Shown here one piece after another: positions 9,221 through 17,387 of a DNA stretch of 64,000 nt. The first letter of the stretch is position 1, and every line of letters begins with the position of its first letter. A program made the translations under genes and the position numbers. The notes beneath the pieces were generated by a model that was given only the letters and a program-made list of their open reading frames with translations, searched no databases and had not been told where the DNA came from. This DNA is from Ralstonia pickettii (lineage in GTDB: Bacteria > Pseudomonadota > Gammaproteobacteria > Burkholderiales > Burkholderiaceae): assembly GCF_000607165.1 (NCBI RefSeq), contig NZ_JFZG01000006.1, forward strand, positions 744,001 through 808,000. The letters are read 5' to 3'.

Positions 9221-11017
9221 TTATTGCGACGCGGCAGGCGCTTTTTCAGCCGATGGTTTCATCGTTGATACGAGCAGATTTTCGGATTTGAGCCGAGTAC
9301 AAAGCGTCTTCAGCCTGCCATCCCCCTGCTTCTCACAGGCTTGCTTGAGAATCCAAGTCTGCGTTGCGTAGTCGGCCGGATAGCTGGCACGCATACGACG
9401 CGCGTACACCATGGCTTCATCGGCCCTCCCAAGATACGCAAGTGCAAGCACATAGCGTTGAACCGTGAGCGATCCGGGATAGAACTGCATGGCGTGGAAC
9501 TCGAGCTTCTCCAGAGATGACGCCATCTCCTGGGTGACGTTCCACTGAATCGCAATCGCGAGATTCTCGAAAGGCAGCAACAACGTTGGCCCATGCTTGC
9601 TATACCTGGCAAGCTCCTTCTGTGCCCCCTCCGGCGCGTAATGAAGCCGCTCCACGGCCTTGTAGTCACCCCACAGATGCGCCATCAGCGCGACACCACC
9701 TATGGAAATCACAGCAGTAGACACGAAAGCCATACCGCTTGACGGTGCCGGCAAATCGCGTTCGTCAGCATAGCCCAGGGCAAAGGCGAGCGGAAGCAGG
9801 AAGAACAGGTAGTGCAGCGGATACTCCAACATCGAATGCACGAGCATAACCGCAGCGATGGAAAGCAGAAATGCCAAGTCCGGCGTCATCCGGCGCTTCC
9901 GCAGACTCCATACGAAGCCAAGCACGGGTACTACTATGGCAAGCAAACCAAGCAAGCCGACCTTGGCCAGTTGATCCAGCACGATGTTGTGTGCATTCAG
10001 TGACATCACGACCGGGCCAAGCACGTCGGTCTGTACAAACTGATTCCAAGCATAGTCGCCCCATCCACCGCCCAGCCATGGATGAGCGAGGAACATACGC
10101 CATGCATGCATCCACAACTGGGCTCTCCCCGTGCCCTCTGCAAAGCGCTCCCCTATCGATCCTGGCAACCCGAGATGCCATAGCGTGTTGCCGTAGTCAA
10201 CCAACCAATTGCAGAGTTGGTATGTCACCGTCAGCAGGACGATTGGCAAACACGCCACCATCCAGCGGCGCCAGCCACGCAGATCGGACGTCCATACGAG
10301 CCCCGTCAAGCCGCCGACCACGATGATATGCAGCCATGACATGCGAGAGAATGTCAGGGATAGCCCAAACAAGAATAGAAGCACGACGACCGCGAGCAGC
10401 CACCGCGTGTAGCGATATCGCTGCGCCAAAAACGCGCTCGCCGCCATGCCAAATGCAAGATATGACGCCACATGATTGGGCTGGTTCATATTGCCCCACA
10501 TGCGTCGACCGGTGGTTCCGGGCGCTTCGGCGATCAGCACTGGGAGCAAGTTAGGCACGCGAAACAGCTGCAGCAATTCGATCGCCACGGTTACGAGACT
10601 TCCGACGATCAAGCCAATCGCCAACGCCTCCAAAACACCTGGCAATTCTCGGCAGCGAGCACCAAGGCCACAAGCCGCAGTGGCAGCCAACAGGAACACC
10701 GTCGCGGCGAGCGAGAAAAACGGATTCAGCGGCGGTGCGACCAAGAGCTGCGCGAACAGAACGCCAATCAACGCGAGCGGCGCCAGCGCAATCCGCGGCA
10801 GTCCCGTCGGGCTTTTCCATGTCGCCGCCAGTACCGTGATCGCCAAGACGATCCAACAGATGGCAGTAAGAAATTCGGAATAGAAGGTTGGCATCGGCAG
10901 CGTATGCGGCGCCAACAGGTAGGGAAGTGCGCCGCACATGACCAATGCGAGCCAGAGCGGGAGATACAGAAGTCGAGATCGAAGCATGCGCAAATCTGCG
11001 AGAGAACGGGAGTACAT
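9221..11017 (-). CDS. pglL: PglL-family O-oligosaccharyltransferase (pilin glycosylation)
   Basis: A 598-residue polytopic inner-membrane enzyme that transfers a lipid-linked glycan to Ser/Thr of pilins or other exported proteins in the periplasm. About ten to twelve hydrophobic segments fill residues 15-445. The large periplasmic loop holds GRRMWGNMNQPNHVASYLAFG near residues 170-190 and the family His in SLNAHNIVLDQLAKVGLLGL, as in Wzy_C-type ligases. A soluble helical tail of about 150 residues follows, which PglL proteins also have. It lies between pilin copies 1 and 2, so those pilins are the obvious acceptors. The start could be the second Met at residue 11. Confidence 0.88.
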   Translation of the reverse strand: MYSRSLADLRMLRSRLLYLPLWLALVMCGALPYLLAPHTLPMPTFYSEFLTAICWIVLAITVLAATWKSPTGLPRIALAPLALIGVLFAQLLVAPPLNPFFSLAATVFLLAATAACGLGARCRELPGVLEALAIGLIVGSLVTVAIELLQLFRVPNLLPVLIAEAPGTTGRRMWGNMNQPNHVASYLAFGMAASAFLAQRYRYTRWLLAVVVLLFLFGLSLTFSRMSWLHIIVVGGLTGLVWTSDLRGWRRWMVACLPIVLLTVTYQLCNWLVDYGNTLWHLGLPGSIGERFAEGTGRAQLWMHAWRMFLAHPWLGGGWGDYAWNQFVQTDVLGPVVMSLNAHNIVLDQLAKVGLLGLLAIVVPVLGFVWSLRKRRMTPDLAFLLSIAAVMLVHSMLEYPLHYLFFLLPLAFALGYADERDLPAPSSGMAFVSTAVISIGGVALMAHLWGDYKAVERLHYAPEGAQKELARYSKHGPTLLLPFENLAIAIQWNVTQEMASSLEKLEFHAMQFYPGSLTVQRYVLALAYLGRADEAMVYARRMRASYPADYATQTWILKQACEKQGDGRLKTLCTRLKSENLLVSTMKPSAEKAPAASQ

Positions 11018-11131
11018 ACGGCGCCATCAAAACACCGTTTGCAACGGCCGCGAGTGTAGTCGAACGAACCGCAAGTTAAGCTTGATGGCTTTTTGAACAC
11101 GCCACCCCGCCAAGCACATCCGCATAAAGCA

Positions 11132-11153
11132 AAGGGCGCCCTGAGGCGCCCTT
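11132..11153 (-). terminator. Terminator after pilin copy 2
   Basis: Stem AAGGGCGCC / GGCGCCCTT with a CTGA loop, about 65 bases after the pilin stop codon. On the minus strand it is followed by a moderately T-rich stretch. Confidence 0.7.
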
Positions 11154-11218
11154 GCGATTCTCTTGTTCCTAGATGTGCCAGTCGTTACACAGGACTAGCT
11201 GGACCAAGAAGATAACGA

Positions 11219-11713
11219 TTAGTTCTGGCAAGCGGCCGGCAGGTACGGATACAGGGCTGCTTGCGATGCCGCGACGGAATTATTATTGGCCGAAGCAGTT
11301 CCGCACGTCCACGCAACCGTGCCATCGCCTGCGCCAACGCCAAACAAGCCGATCATCTTGCCATCAACCGACGAGTTGCCCGTGCTGGCAAGCGTCAGAA
11401 TCACGCTGACATTCGACGCGCCAAACGGGTTGTATTTGATAGCACTGATGTACTTGGTATTGCTTGGCACCGACGTGCTGAACGGTGCGTTAGTCGGGAA
11501 CGTGACAGGGCTAGCATTCGCGTAGGCTTCGGAAATCGCCGCGCGGGTCGAATCCAGCAGCGTCGTCGCTTCCGTCAGCTTCGACTTGATCATGTAGTTG
11601 TTGTAAGCCGGCAGCGCGATGGCAGCCAGGATACCGACGATCGCAACCACGATCATCAGTTCGATCAGCGTGAAACCCTTCTGGACACGCTTGTTCAGAC
11701 GCAGCGACTTCAT
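11219..11713 (-). CDS. pilA: Type IV pilin, copy 2
   Basis: A 164-residue prepilin: leader [13 protein letters not shown], then mature [20 protein letters not shown] with Glu5. Its first 45 mature residues, including [16 protein letters not shown], are almost the same as those of copy 3, and both end LPAACQN. The centre ([14 protein letters not shown] and onward) differs. Two cysteines (WTC and AAC) bracket the C-terminal loop. The start is the ATG at 11713, which leaves a normal 13-residue leader; the open frame upstream is not pilin-like. A sigma-54-like promoter lies about 50 bases upstream and a terminator downstream, so it is a single-gene unit. Confidence 0.92.
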   Translation of the reverse strand: MKSLRLNKRVQKGFTLIELMIVVAIVGILAAIALPAYNNYMIKSKLTEATTLLDSTRAAISEAYANASPVTFPTNAPFSTSVPSNTKYISAIKYNPFGASNVSVILTLASTGNSSVDGKMIGLFGVGAGDGTVAWTCGTASANNNSVAASQAALYPYLPAACQN

Positions 11714-11755
11714 AAATTCCCCCGGATATTTGGTTAAAGGTGAAGCGGGTGAGAT

Positions 11756-11774
11756 GGAGCAGGGATCGTGCCAA
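11756..11774 (-). promoter_or_regulatory. Sigma-54-type promoter of pilin copy 2
   Basis: On the minus strand the sequence reads TTGGCACGATCCCTGCTCC. The -24 GG and -12 GC are exactly ten bases apart, with one mismatch to the RpoN consensus TGGCACG-N4-TTGC. The predicted start near 11747 gives an untranslated leader of about 34 bases. PilS/PilR-RpoN control of pilA is known in Pseudomonas and relatives; no pilS or pilR is in this window. Confidence 0.75.
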
Positions 11775-12021
11775 CTCGAATTTGTAGGTTTATGGAACCC
11801 AGGCGGCAGAAAATTGGCAGGTCGTCCACTGTGGTGTGACACTTTTCGACACCAATTGACACTGTATGTTAGTTTTGCGATCCTTGAGTCACATTTTCGG
11901 CGAAGAACTGCTACACCGTTGTGACCGGGCACTTAAGGCGTCTCCGCGGAAAGTACTGGCTTGCCCATTTGAGGCGTCGTTCGTTCCTGCCTCTGGCTTG
12001 GGTGACGCTCCGCAGCACCCC

Positions 12022-12061
12022 CAAAAAATGCATCAGACCCCGAGCCTCGGGTCATGATGCA
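12022..12061 (-). terminator. Terminator after pilin copy 3
   Basis: Long hairpin on the minus strand. Outer arms TGCATCA / TGATGCA and inner arms with GACC and CGAG pair around a short loop, followed by six T residues. It lies about 75 bases after the stop codon of pilin copy 3. Confidence 0.8.
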
Positions 12062-12137
12062 CTGATTCAGACGACAGTACCTCCGACACGCCAACCAAGC
12101 CACCCGACTCATCTTGGTTGACGCGCACAATCTCGCT

Positions 12138-12650
12138 TCAATTTTGGCAGGCAGCCGGCAGGAAGGGATACATGGCAGGCACTGCGACGCCGGAGCCATA
12201 AGCGCTGGCGTTAACGCTATTGGCCGTCGCGCAGGTCCAACTCACTGTGCCATCAGATTGCTTAGCACCGAAGATGCCGATATACCCGCCGTCCACTTGA
12301 GCGGAACCCGTGTTCCCCAGCGTCACGATCACCGCCGCTGAACTCCCGCTGACGTTATATTTAACCGCGGTCACGTAGCGCGCATTGCTCGCCACCGACT
12401 GCACGATCAAGGGTGGCGACGATGCTGGTGGAAAGACCCCGTCATTTGCTGAATAGACATCCATGATGGCCGCCCGTGATGCGTCGAGCATGGTCGTCGC
12501 TTCGGTCAGCTTGGACTTGATCATGTAGTTGGTGTAAGCCGGCAGCGCAATTGCCGCGAGAATCCCAACAATCGCCACCACAATCATCAGCTCGATCAGC
12601 GTAAAGCCGCCCGCCCGACGCTTTATTCCCTTGCTGTGCTTGAAAACCAT
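12138..12650 (-). CDS. pilA: Type IV pilin, copy 3
   Basis: A 170-residue prepilin with leader [15 protein letters not shown] and mature [20 protein letters not shown]. It is a close paralogue of copy 2: [20 protein letters not shown] near the N-terminus and [10 protein letters not shown] at the end match almost residue for residue, while the middle ([14 protein letters not shown]) diverges. Its position beside a TerC-family gene corresponds, from memory, to the pilA locus of R. solanacearum, so this may be the ancestral copy. A purine-rich ribosome-binding site (GGGAGAGG) precedes the ATG. It has its own sigma-54-like promoter and terminator. Confidence 0.92.
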   Translation of the reverse strand: MVFKHSKGIKRRAGGFTLIELMIVVAIVGILAAIALPAYTNYMIKSKLTEATTMLDASRAAIMDVYSANDGVFPPASSPPLIVQSVASNARYVTAVKYNVSGSSAAVIVTLGNTGSAQVDGGYIGIFGAKQSDGTVSWTCATANSVNASAYGSGVAVPAMYPFLPAACQN

Positions 12651-12690
12651 GACCTCTCCCCAAAAGGTATTTTGTTATTGGGAGGCCACC

Positions 12691-12710
12691 GTGCAGGGAC
12701 TATGCCAAGG
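12691..12710 (-). promoter_or_regulatory. Sigma-54-type promoter of pilin copy 3
   Basis: On the minus strand the sequence reads CCTTGGCATAGTCCCTGCAC, with GG and GC ten bases apart and a TGCA -12 element. The predicted start near 12681 lies about 30 bases before the ATG at 12650. The spacing and leader length match those of pilin copy 2. Confidence 0.75.
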
Positions 12711-12835
12711 CACACATTGTGTATCTGGGCAAAAACTGGCGCACTTTGGTGGGAATTCAGGCGCAAATCTGACCGTTCTTGACAGAATTTCGGACAGAAC
12801 CCGTCATCACCTACTTTCGTGGGGAATCGTTCGAA

Positions 12836-13534
12836 CTAGGCTTGGCGCAACGCACGCCGGCTGAGCCACCAGCCCACACATACCACCAGCAGCGCCCCAA
12901 CACACCCAACCACCACATCCGCGTACGGCACCGCGCGCTCGAACCACGTCGCGTCGATCGGATCGGTGACGAGCATGTCGCCGGCAAGATAGCCAAGCAG
13001 CGCTGCCCCCAGCGTGATGATTACCGGAAAGCGCGCCATGACCCCCACCAGCAGCGTGCTGCCGAATACGATCAACGGCACCGACAAACCAAGCCCCAGC
13101 ACGAGCAACAGGAACGTCGTGCCTGGCGGCCCTTTCTCCGCCGCGGCGGCCACGGCGACGACGTTATCAAGCGACATCACAAAGTCGGCGACGAGGATGG
13201 TCTGGATGGCAGGCCACAGGCCAACTCGCTGGCGGTGGTCTCCGGAGGCTTCGTTTTCAGCTTCCGTGAGCAGCTTCACGCCGATGTAGAGCAACAGCAG
13301 CGCGCCAATCGTTTTCAGATACGGCAGCGCAAGCAGCTTGACGGCCAGCACGGTCAACACCACGCGCAGCACAATGGCGCAGGCGCTGCCCCAGAAAATG
13401 GCCTGTTTCTGCTGGCGCTTGGGCAGGTTGCGCGCAGCCAGCGCGATGACGACCGCGTTGTCGCCCGACAGCACGATGTTGGTCAGGATGATGGAGCCAA
13501 GTGCGAACCAGAATGCGCTTGAGGTGAGCGCCAT
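12836..13534 (-). CDS. TerC-family integral membrane protein
   Basis: A 232-residue membrane protein with about seven hydrophobic segments and two acidic membrane motifs diagnostic of the TerC/YjbE family: VLSGDNAVVIALAARN near the N-terminus and VMSLDNVVAVAAAAEK in the middle. Relatives in Bacillus and E. coli are implicated in metal (manganese) efflux or metal loading of exported enzymes; the name comes from tellurite-resistance clusters. No tellurite genes are nearby, so a metal-homeostasis role is more likely. It lies between pilin copy 3 and sucD on the same strand, with a terminator separating it from sucD. Confidence 0.88.
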   Translation of the reverse strand: MALTSSAFWFALGSIILTNIVLSGDNAVVIALAARNLPKRQQKQAIFWGSACAIVLRVVLTVLAVKLLALPYLKTIGALLLLYIGVKLLTEAENEASGDHRQRVGLWPAIQTILVADFVMSLDNVVAVAAAAEKGPPGTTFLLLVLGLGLSVPLIVFGSTLLVGVMARFPVIITLGAALLGYLAGDMLVTDPIDATWFERAVPYADVVVGCVGALLVVCVGWWLSRRALRQA

Positions 13535-13641
13535 AGCGTTTTCGAAGATGTCCTTGGGGTTGGCTTGCAGTGTGCCGGTGTGCAGCCTCTTGTCCGCTTA
13601 TACACATGTCGTGCCTGGATCGCATGCTGCGTCGCGACCAA

Positions 13642-13669
13642 ACAAAAACGGGAGGCCAGGCCTCCCGTT
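13642..13669 (-). terminator. Terminator after sucC-sucD
   Basis: Nearly perfect palindrome AACGGGAGGCC-A-GGCCTCCCGTT, about 25 bases past the sucD stop, with TTTGTTTGG following on the minus strand. The effective stem is about nine base pairs once a minimal loop is allowed. Confidence 0.8.
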
Positions 13670-13694
13670 CTCGCACAACCTCAAACCTTGCCGA

Positions 13695-14576
13695 TTACAG
13701 CATCGCCTTGAGCAGACGTGCCATTTCCGACGGGTTCTTGGTGGTCTTGATGCCGCATTCTTCCATGATGTCAAGCTTCGCTTGCGCGGTGTCGGCACCG
13801 CCCGAGATCAGCGCGCCGGCATGGCCCATGCGCTTGCCCGGAGGCGCGGTCACGCCAGCGATGAAGCCAACCACCGGCTTCTTCATGTTGTCCTTGATCC
13901 AGTAAGCCGCGTTGGCTTCGTCCGGACCGCCGATCTCACCGATCATGACCACGGCATCCGTTTCCGGATCGTCGTTGAACATCTTCATCACGTCGATGTG
14001 CTTCAGACCGTTGATCGGGTCGCCGCCGATACCGACTGCCGACGATTGGCCCAAGCCCAGCGCGGTGAGCTGACCCACGGCTTCGTACGTCAGCGTGCCC
14101 GAGCGCGACACCACGCCGATGCGGCCCTTGCGGTGGATGTGACCCGGCATGATGCCGATCTTGATTTCGTCCGGCGTGATCAGGCCCGGGCAGTTCGGGC
14201 CCAGCAGCAGCGTCTTGCTGCCGGCCTTACGCATCTTGTCCTTGACCATCATCATGTCGCGCACGGGGATGCCTTCGGTGATGCAAACCACCAGGTCCAG
14301 CTCGGCTTCGACAGCTTCCCAGATGGCGTCAGCGGCGCCTGCGGGCGGCACGTAGATCACCGACACGGTCGCGCCGGTCTGAGCCTTGGCGTCCTTGACG
14401 GTTGCGTAGATGGGAATGCCTTCGAAGTCTTCGCCAGCCTTCTTCGGGTTCACGCCGGCCACGAAGGCATTCTTGCCATTAGCGTAGTCGCGGCAGCCGC
14501 GGGTGTGGAACTGGCCGGTCTTACCGGTGATCCCCTGGGTGATGACCTTGGTGTCTTTGTTGATCAGAATCGACAT
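13695..14576 (-). CDS. sucD: Succinyl-CoA synthetase alpha subunit
   Basis: Alpha subunit of the citric acid cycle enzyme that couples succinyl-CoA cleavage to nucleoside triphosphate formation. The 293-residue length is usual. The N-terminal CoA-binding Rossmann domain contains VITQGITGKTGQFHT. The phosphorylated histidine is His252 in KRMGHAGALI, and NCPGLITP and SRSGTLTYEA are family motifs. It follows sucC by about 90 bases on the same strand, and a terminator follows it, so sucC-sucD form one unit. Confidence 0.97.
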   Translation of the reverse strand: MSILINKDTKVITQGITGKTGQFHTRGCRDYANGKNAFVAGVNPKKAGEDFEGIPIYATVKDAKAQTGATVSVIYVPPAGAADAIWEAVEAELDLVVCITEGIPVRDMMMVKDKMRKAGSKTLLLGPNCPGLITPDEIKIGIMPGHIHRKGRIGVVSRSGTLTYEAVGQLTALGLGQSSAVGIGGDPINGLKHIDVMKMFNDDPETDAVVMIGEIGGPDEANAAYWIKDNMKKPVVGFIAGVTAPPGKRMGHAGALISGGADTAQAKLDIMEECGIKTTKNPSEMARLLKAML

Positions 14577-14664
14577 GCTGTAATCCTTTTATGCAGCGAG
14601 CCGCGCCGACGTACTCAGCAGCGGGCGCGACTCACGTTCGCGTATGGTTGGGTCAGCGGGCGGC

Positions 14665-15831
14665 TTACTTGCCGGCGGCTGCGGCCACGACTTTCTCTGC
14701 GGCCTCTGCCATCGTGTCTGCGGCAATGATGGGCAGACCCGAGTCGGCCAGCATCTTCTTGCCGAGGTCTTCGTTGGTGCCCTTCATGCGCACGACCAGC
14801 GGCACCGACAGCGACACAGCCTTCGCCGCCGCGATCACGCCTTCGGCGATCACGTCGCAACGCATGATGCCGCCGAAGATGTTGACCAGGATGGCCTTCA
14901 CGTCCGGGTTCTTCAGCATCAGCTTGAAGGCTTCGGTCACCTTCTCGGTGGTGGCACCGCCGCCCACGTCGAGGAAGTTGGCCGGCTCGCCGCCGAACAG
15001 CTTGATGGTGTCCATCGTGGCCATAGCCAGACCGGCGCCGTTCACCAGGCAGCCGATGTTGCCGTCGAGCGAGATGTAGGCCAGGTCGAACTTCGAGGCT
15101 TCGATTTCGGCCGGGTCTTCTTCATCCAGATCGCGGTACGCCACGATTTCCGGGTGACGGAACAGCGCGTTCGAGTCGAAGTTGAACTTGGCGTCCAGCG
15201 CGATGACCTTGCCGTCGCCGGTCAGGATCAGCGGGTTGATTTCAGCTTGCGAAGCATCGGTTTCCCAGAATGCCTTGTACAGGCCCTGCAGGGCTTGGCG
15301 GGCTTGCAGCACGCTCGCGTCGGGCACGCCGATCTTGCGGGCGATGTCGTCAGCCTGGGCGTCTTGCAGGCCAGCTTGCGGATCGATCAGCAGCGTGTGG
15401 ATCTTTTCCGGGTGCGATTCGGCGACTTCTTCGATGTCCATGCCGCCTTCGCTCGAGGCCATCAGCGCGACCTGCTGCGAGACACGGTCCACCACCAGCG
15501 ACACGTACAGTTCCTTCTTGATGTCCGCGCCTTCTTCGATCAGCAGGCGCTTGACCAGCTTGCCCTCCGGACCGGTCTGGTGCGTCACCAGCGTCATGCC
15601 CAGGATGCTGCTGGCGTATTCCTTGACCTGTTCCATGCTCTTGGCAACCTTCACGCCGCCGCCCTTGCCACGGCCACCCGCATGAATCTGTGCCTTCACG
15701 ACCCACACCGGGCCGCCCAGGGTTTCTGCGGCCTTGATAGCCTCGTCGACCGAGAAGGCCGGAATGCCGCGCGGAACCGGCACATTGTATTTGCGCAGGA
15801 TTTCCTTGCCTTGGTACTCATGGATATTCAT
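14665..15831 (-). CDS. sucC: Succinyl-CoA synthetase beta subunit (ADP-forming type)
   Basis: Beta subunit, 388 residues, with an N-terminal ATP-grasp domain ([20 protein letters not shown]; then [20 protein letters not shown] near residues 44-63 for nucleotide binding) and a C-terminal CoA-ligase domain with [15 protein letters not shown]. Catalyses the succinate/nucleotide half of the reaction together with SucD. The start matches the family's canonical first residues. A DUF2889 gene lies 66 bases upstream on the same strand and may share the transcript. Confidence 0.97.
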   Translation of the reverse strand: MNIHEYQGKEILRKYNVPVPRGIPAFSVDEAIKAAETLGGPVWVVKAQIHAGGRGKGGGVKVAKSMEQVKEYASSILGMTLVTHQTGPEGKLVKRLLIEEGADIKKELYVSLVVDRVSQQVALMASSEGGMDIEEVAESHPEKIHTLLIDPQAGLQDAQADDIARKIGVPDASVLQARQALQGLYKAFWETDASQAEINPLILTGDGKVIALDAKFNFDSNALFRHPEIVAYRDLDEEDPAEIEASKFDLAYISLDGNIGCLVNGAGLAMATMDTIKLFGGEPANFLDVGGGATTEKVTEAFKLMLKNPDVKAILVNIFGGIMRCDVIAEGVIAAAKAVSLSVPLVVRMKGTNEDLGKKMLADSGLPIIAADTMAEAAEKVVAAAAGK

Positions 15832-15897
15832 GCGTGTTTCCTTTGCTAGGCAGAGTGAGTGTGATGAGTATTGAAAACGCGAACAGCGCGGTGCCCT

Positions 15898-16524
15898 TCA
15901 GGACGAGGGCTCAGGCGACAATTCGGTGGGTGGCGGTTGGATCTTGGCTTCGGGCTGGTATGCAAACCAGCGCGGGTAATGTTTGCGGACCACCTCGCCC
16001 TCAAGATGCAGGGCATGGCAGCCGTGGAGTTGATAAGGCGGCTTTTCGCCAGGCTCGACAGGCCGGAGGTCGGTAGAGTTATCACGCACCGGGAAAACGT
16101 CGCCCGCGAAGGCCTGGATGGCGGCGGTCGGCAGCACACCACACAGCTCGGTCAGGTGCGTACAGCCCGCCACGCCGCCGAGTCTCTCACGCGAGGCCTT
16201 TCGAAATCCCTTCATCAGGTTCAGGCCGATGAGCTTCCGGTAGGCGGGGCTAATCGTGTCGCAATGTGTGGGGTACGGCACCCAGTCGGAACACGCTTCG
16301 GCATCCACGACGTTCATGCGTGTATCGATCGTCACGCGCAGCCACAGGTCATGCAGCGGCTGGCCTTCGGGGCGCACGCCGCCGCTGGCCAGGGGGATGT
16401 CACGTGGTTTTGTGTCGGTCAGGCGCGCTTCGATGTCCCACAGGCCGTCTTCCCGCAAATAGGCCTCCACCGTGATGGCACGGCGGTGGCGCATGACGCG
16501 CGGGACAGGGGCAGACAGAGGCAT
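15898..16524 (-). CDS. DUF2889 domain protein
   Basis: A 208-residue protein matching DUF2889, a family of unknown function common in Burkholderiales. Features are the start MPLSAPVPRVMRHRRAITVE, a DGLWDIEARLTDTKP strand pair near residues 25-40, and a C-terminal Cys/His-containing part (GVAGCTHLTELCG). I chose the ATG at 16524, which matches the usual family beginning; an upstream Met adds 18 arginine-rich residues. Members often occur near benzoate or aromatic-degradation genes, but here the neighbour is sucC. No enzymatic motif can be named. Confidence 0.8.
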   Translation of the reverse strand: MPLSAPVPRVMRHRRAITVEAYLREDGLWDIEARLTDTKPRDIPLASGGVRPEGQPLHDLWLRVTIDTRMNVVDAEACSDWVPYPTHCDTISPAYRKLIGLNLMKGFRKASRERLGGVAGCTHLTELCGVLPTAAIQAFAGDVFPVRDNSTDLRPVEPGEKPPYQLHGCHALHLEGEVVRKHYPRWFAYQPEAKIQPPPTELSPEPSS

Positions 16525-16811
16525 GGACCAGACAGACCGATAGGACCGATGGAGGCGGCGCACGCGGATCTCGCGCATCGCCCACGGGACATATGCAGCA
16601 GCGCATCAGCCGCCACACACGAACACTACCGTCCGGCAATTGAGATGAAGGACGGTACCAAAGACTCGAATTTTAACACGTCGTCACGACCAGACTGGTC
16701 GCGTGCTGCAACGCAGTGTGAAAGCGGTTGCAACAACCGGGGGAGGTGCAACCGACACGATCCGCACACAAGAGAATTGTTCGGCGCGAATTGTGGCGAG
16801 ATCGGCGGCGT
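16525..16811. other. Intergenic region between DUF2889 gene and recX
   Basis: A 287-base gap in front of the DUF2889-sucC-sucD group. It contains a perfect palindrome GACCAG-A-CTGGTC at 16688-16700 and a looser inverted repeat GGTTGCA ... TGCAACC at 16726-16753. I see no coding sequence. Confidence 0.45.
16688..16700. promoter_or_regulatory. Perfect palindrome, candidate operator upstream of DUF2889-sucCD
   Basis: GACCAGACTGGTC: six-base arms around a single central A, about 165 bases upstream of the DUF2889 start. The symmetry suits a dimeric regulator (GntR or similar). No dedicated regulator gene is adjacent, so the binder is unknown. Confidence 0.3.
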
Positions 16812-17291
16812 TCAGGCGGGTTCGTCGCCATCTTCCAGCAGTTCATGCGCCCCTGCGATGATGCGCGACACTACGGAACGGGAGAATCCACGCGCCATCA
16901 TGTATCGCACCTGCTTGGCACGTTCGGCCAAGTCGGCCGGTGGGCGGCCGAAGCGTTTTTCCCACAGGGCTTTGGCCCGGGCGGCTTCCGTGCTTTGCAG
17001 TTGCGCCTTGACCTCGCCCAGCGTCTCTGCGCCAAGCTGATGCGTCTTCAACTCCTGCATCAAGCGCGCTGTACCGTAGCGGCCCGCGCGGCGGTGCACC
17101 ATGCTTTCAGCAAAGCGCGTGTTGGAGAGCCAGTTTTCGCCTTCCAGCCAATCCAACAGCGCGTCGACCTCCTCGGCAGACTCGGCGTGCGGCACCAACT
17201 TACGGCGCAGTTCGATGCGGCTGTGCTCGCGGCGAGACAGATAGCCCAGCGCGCGTGCTTTCAGCGATAACGGTGGGCGCGGCAACGGCAT
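16812..17291 (-). CDS. recX: Regulatory protein RecX
   Basis: A 159-residue helical protein that binds RecA filaments and limits their extension. Visible family features are LSLKARALGYLSRREHSRIELRRKL at the N-terminus (given here in two overlapping parts: LSLKARALGYLSRREHS and RIELRRKL), DWLEGENWLSNTRFAES in the middle, and RYMMARGFSRSVVSRII near the C-terminus. It lies about 95 bases downstream of recA on the same strand, separated by a weak terminator, an arrangement that makes RecX at a lower level than RecA in other bacteria. Confidence 0.92.
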   Translation of the reverse strand: MPLPRPPLSLKARALGYLSRREHSRIELRRKLVPHAESAEEVDALLDWLEGENWLSNTRFAESMVHRRAGRYGTARLMQELKTHQLGAETLGEVKAQLQSTEAARAKALWEKRFGRPPADLAERAKQVRYMMARGFSRSVVSRIIAGAHELLEDGDEPA

Positions 17292-17304
17292 ACGGTTTCA
17301 GGCT

Positions 17305-17343
17305 CAAAAAGAAAACGCCCACCGTTGGGGGACGGCAGGCGTA
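17305..17343 (-). terminator. Partial terminator between recA and recX
   Basis: Imperfect stem (ACGCC...GGCGT with an interrupted ACGG/CCGT core) followed on the minus strand by TTTTCTTTTT, 45 bases after the recA stop and just before the recX ATG. It may attenuate rather than block transcription into recX. Confidence 0.6.
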
Positions 17344-17387
17344 TGAAGCTCGATAGAGCCGTCGATCTGCGCCGACGGCCAACCCAA

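Noticed and set aside
12836-13534. Tellurite resistance locus
   Set aside because: Only a TerC-family gene is present. No terA, terB, terD, terE or terZ gene is nearby, and the family is broader than tellurite resistance.
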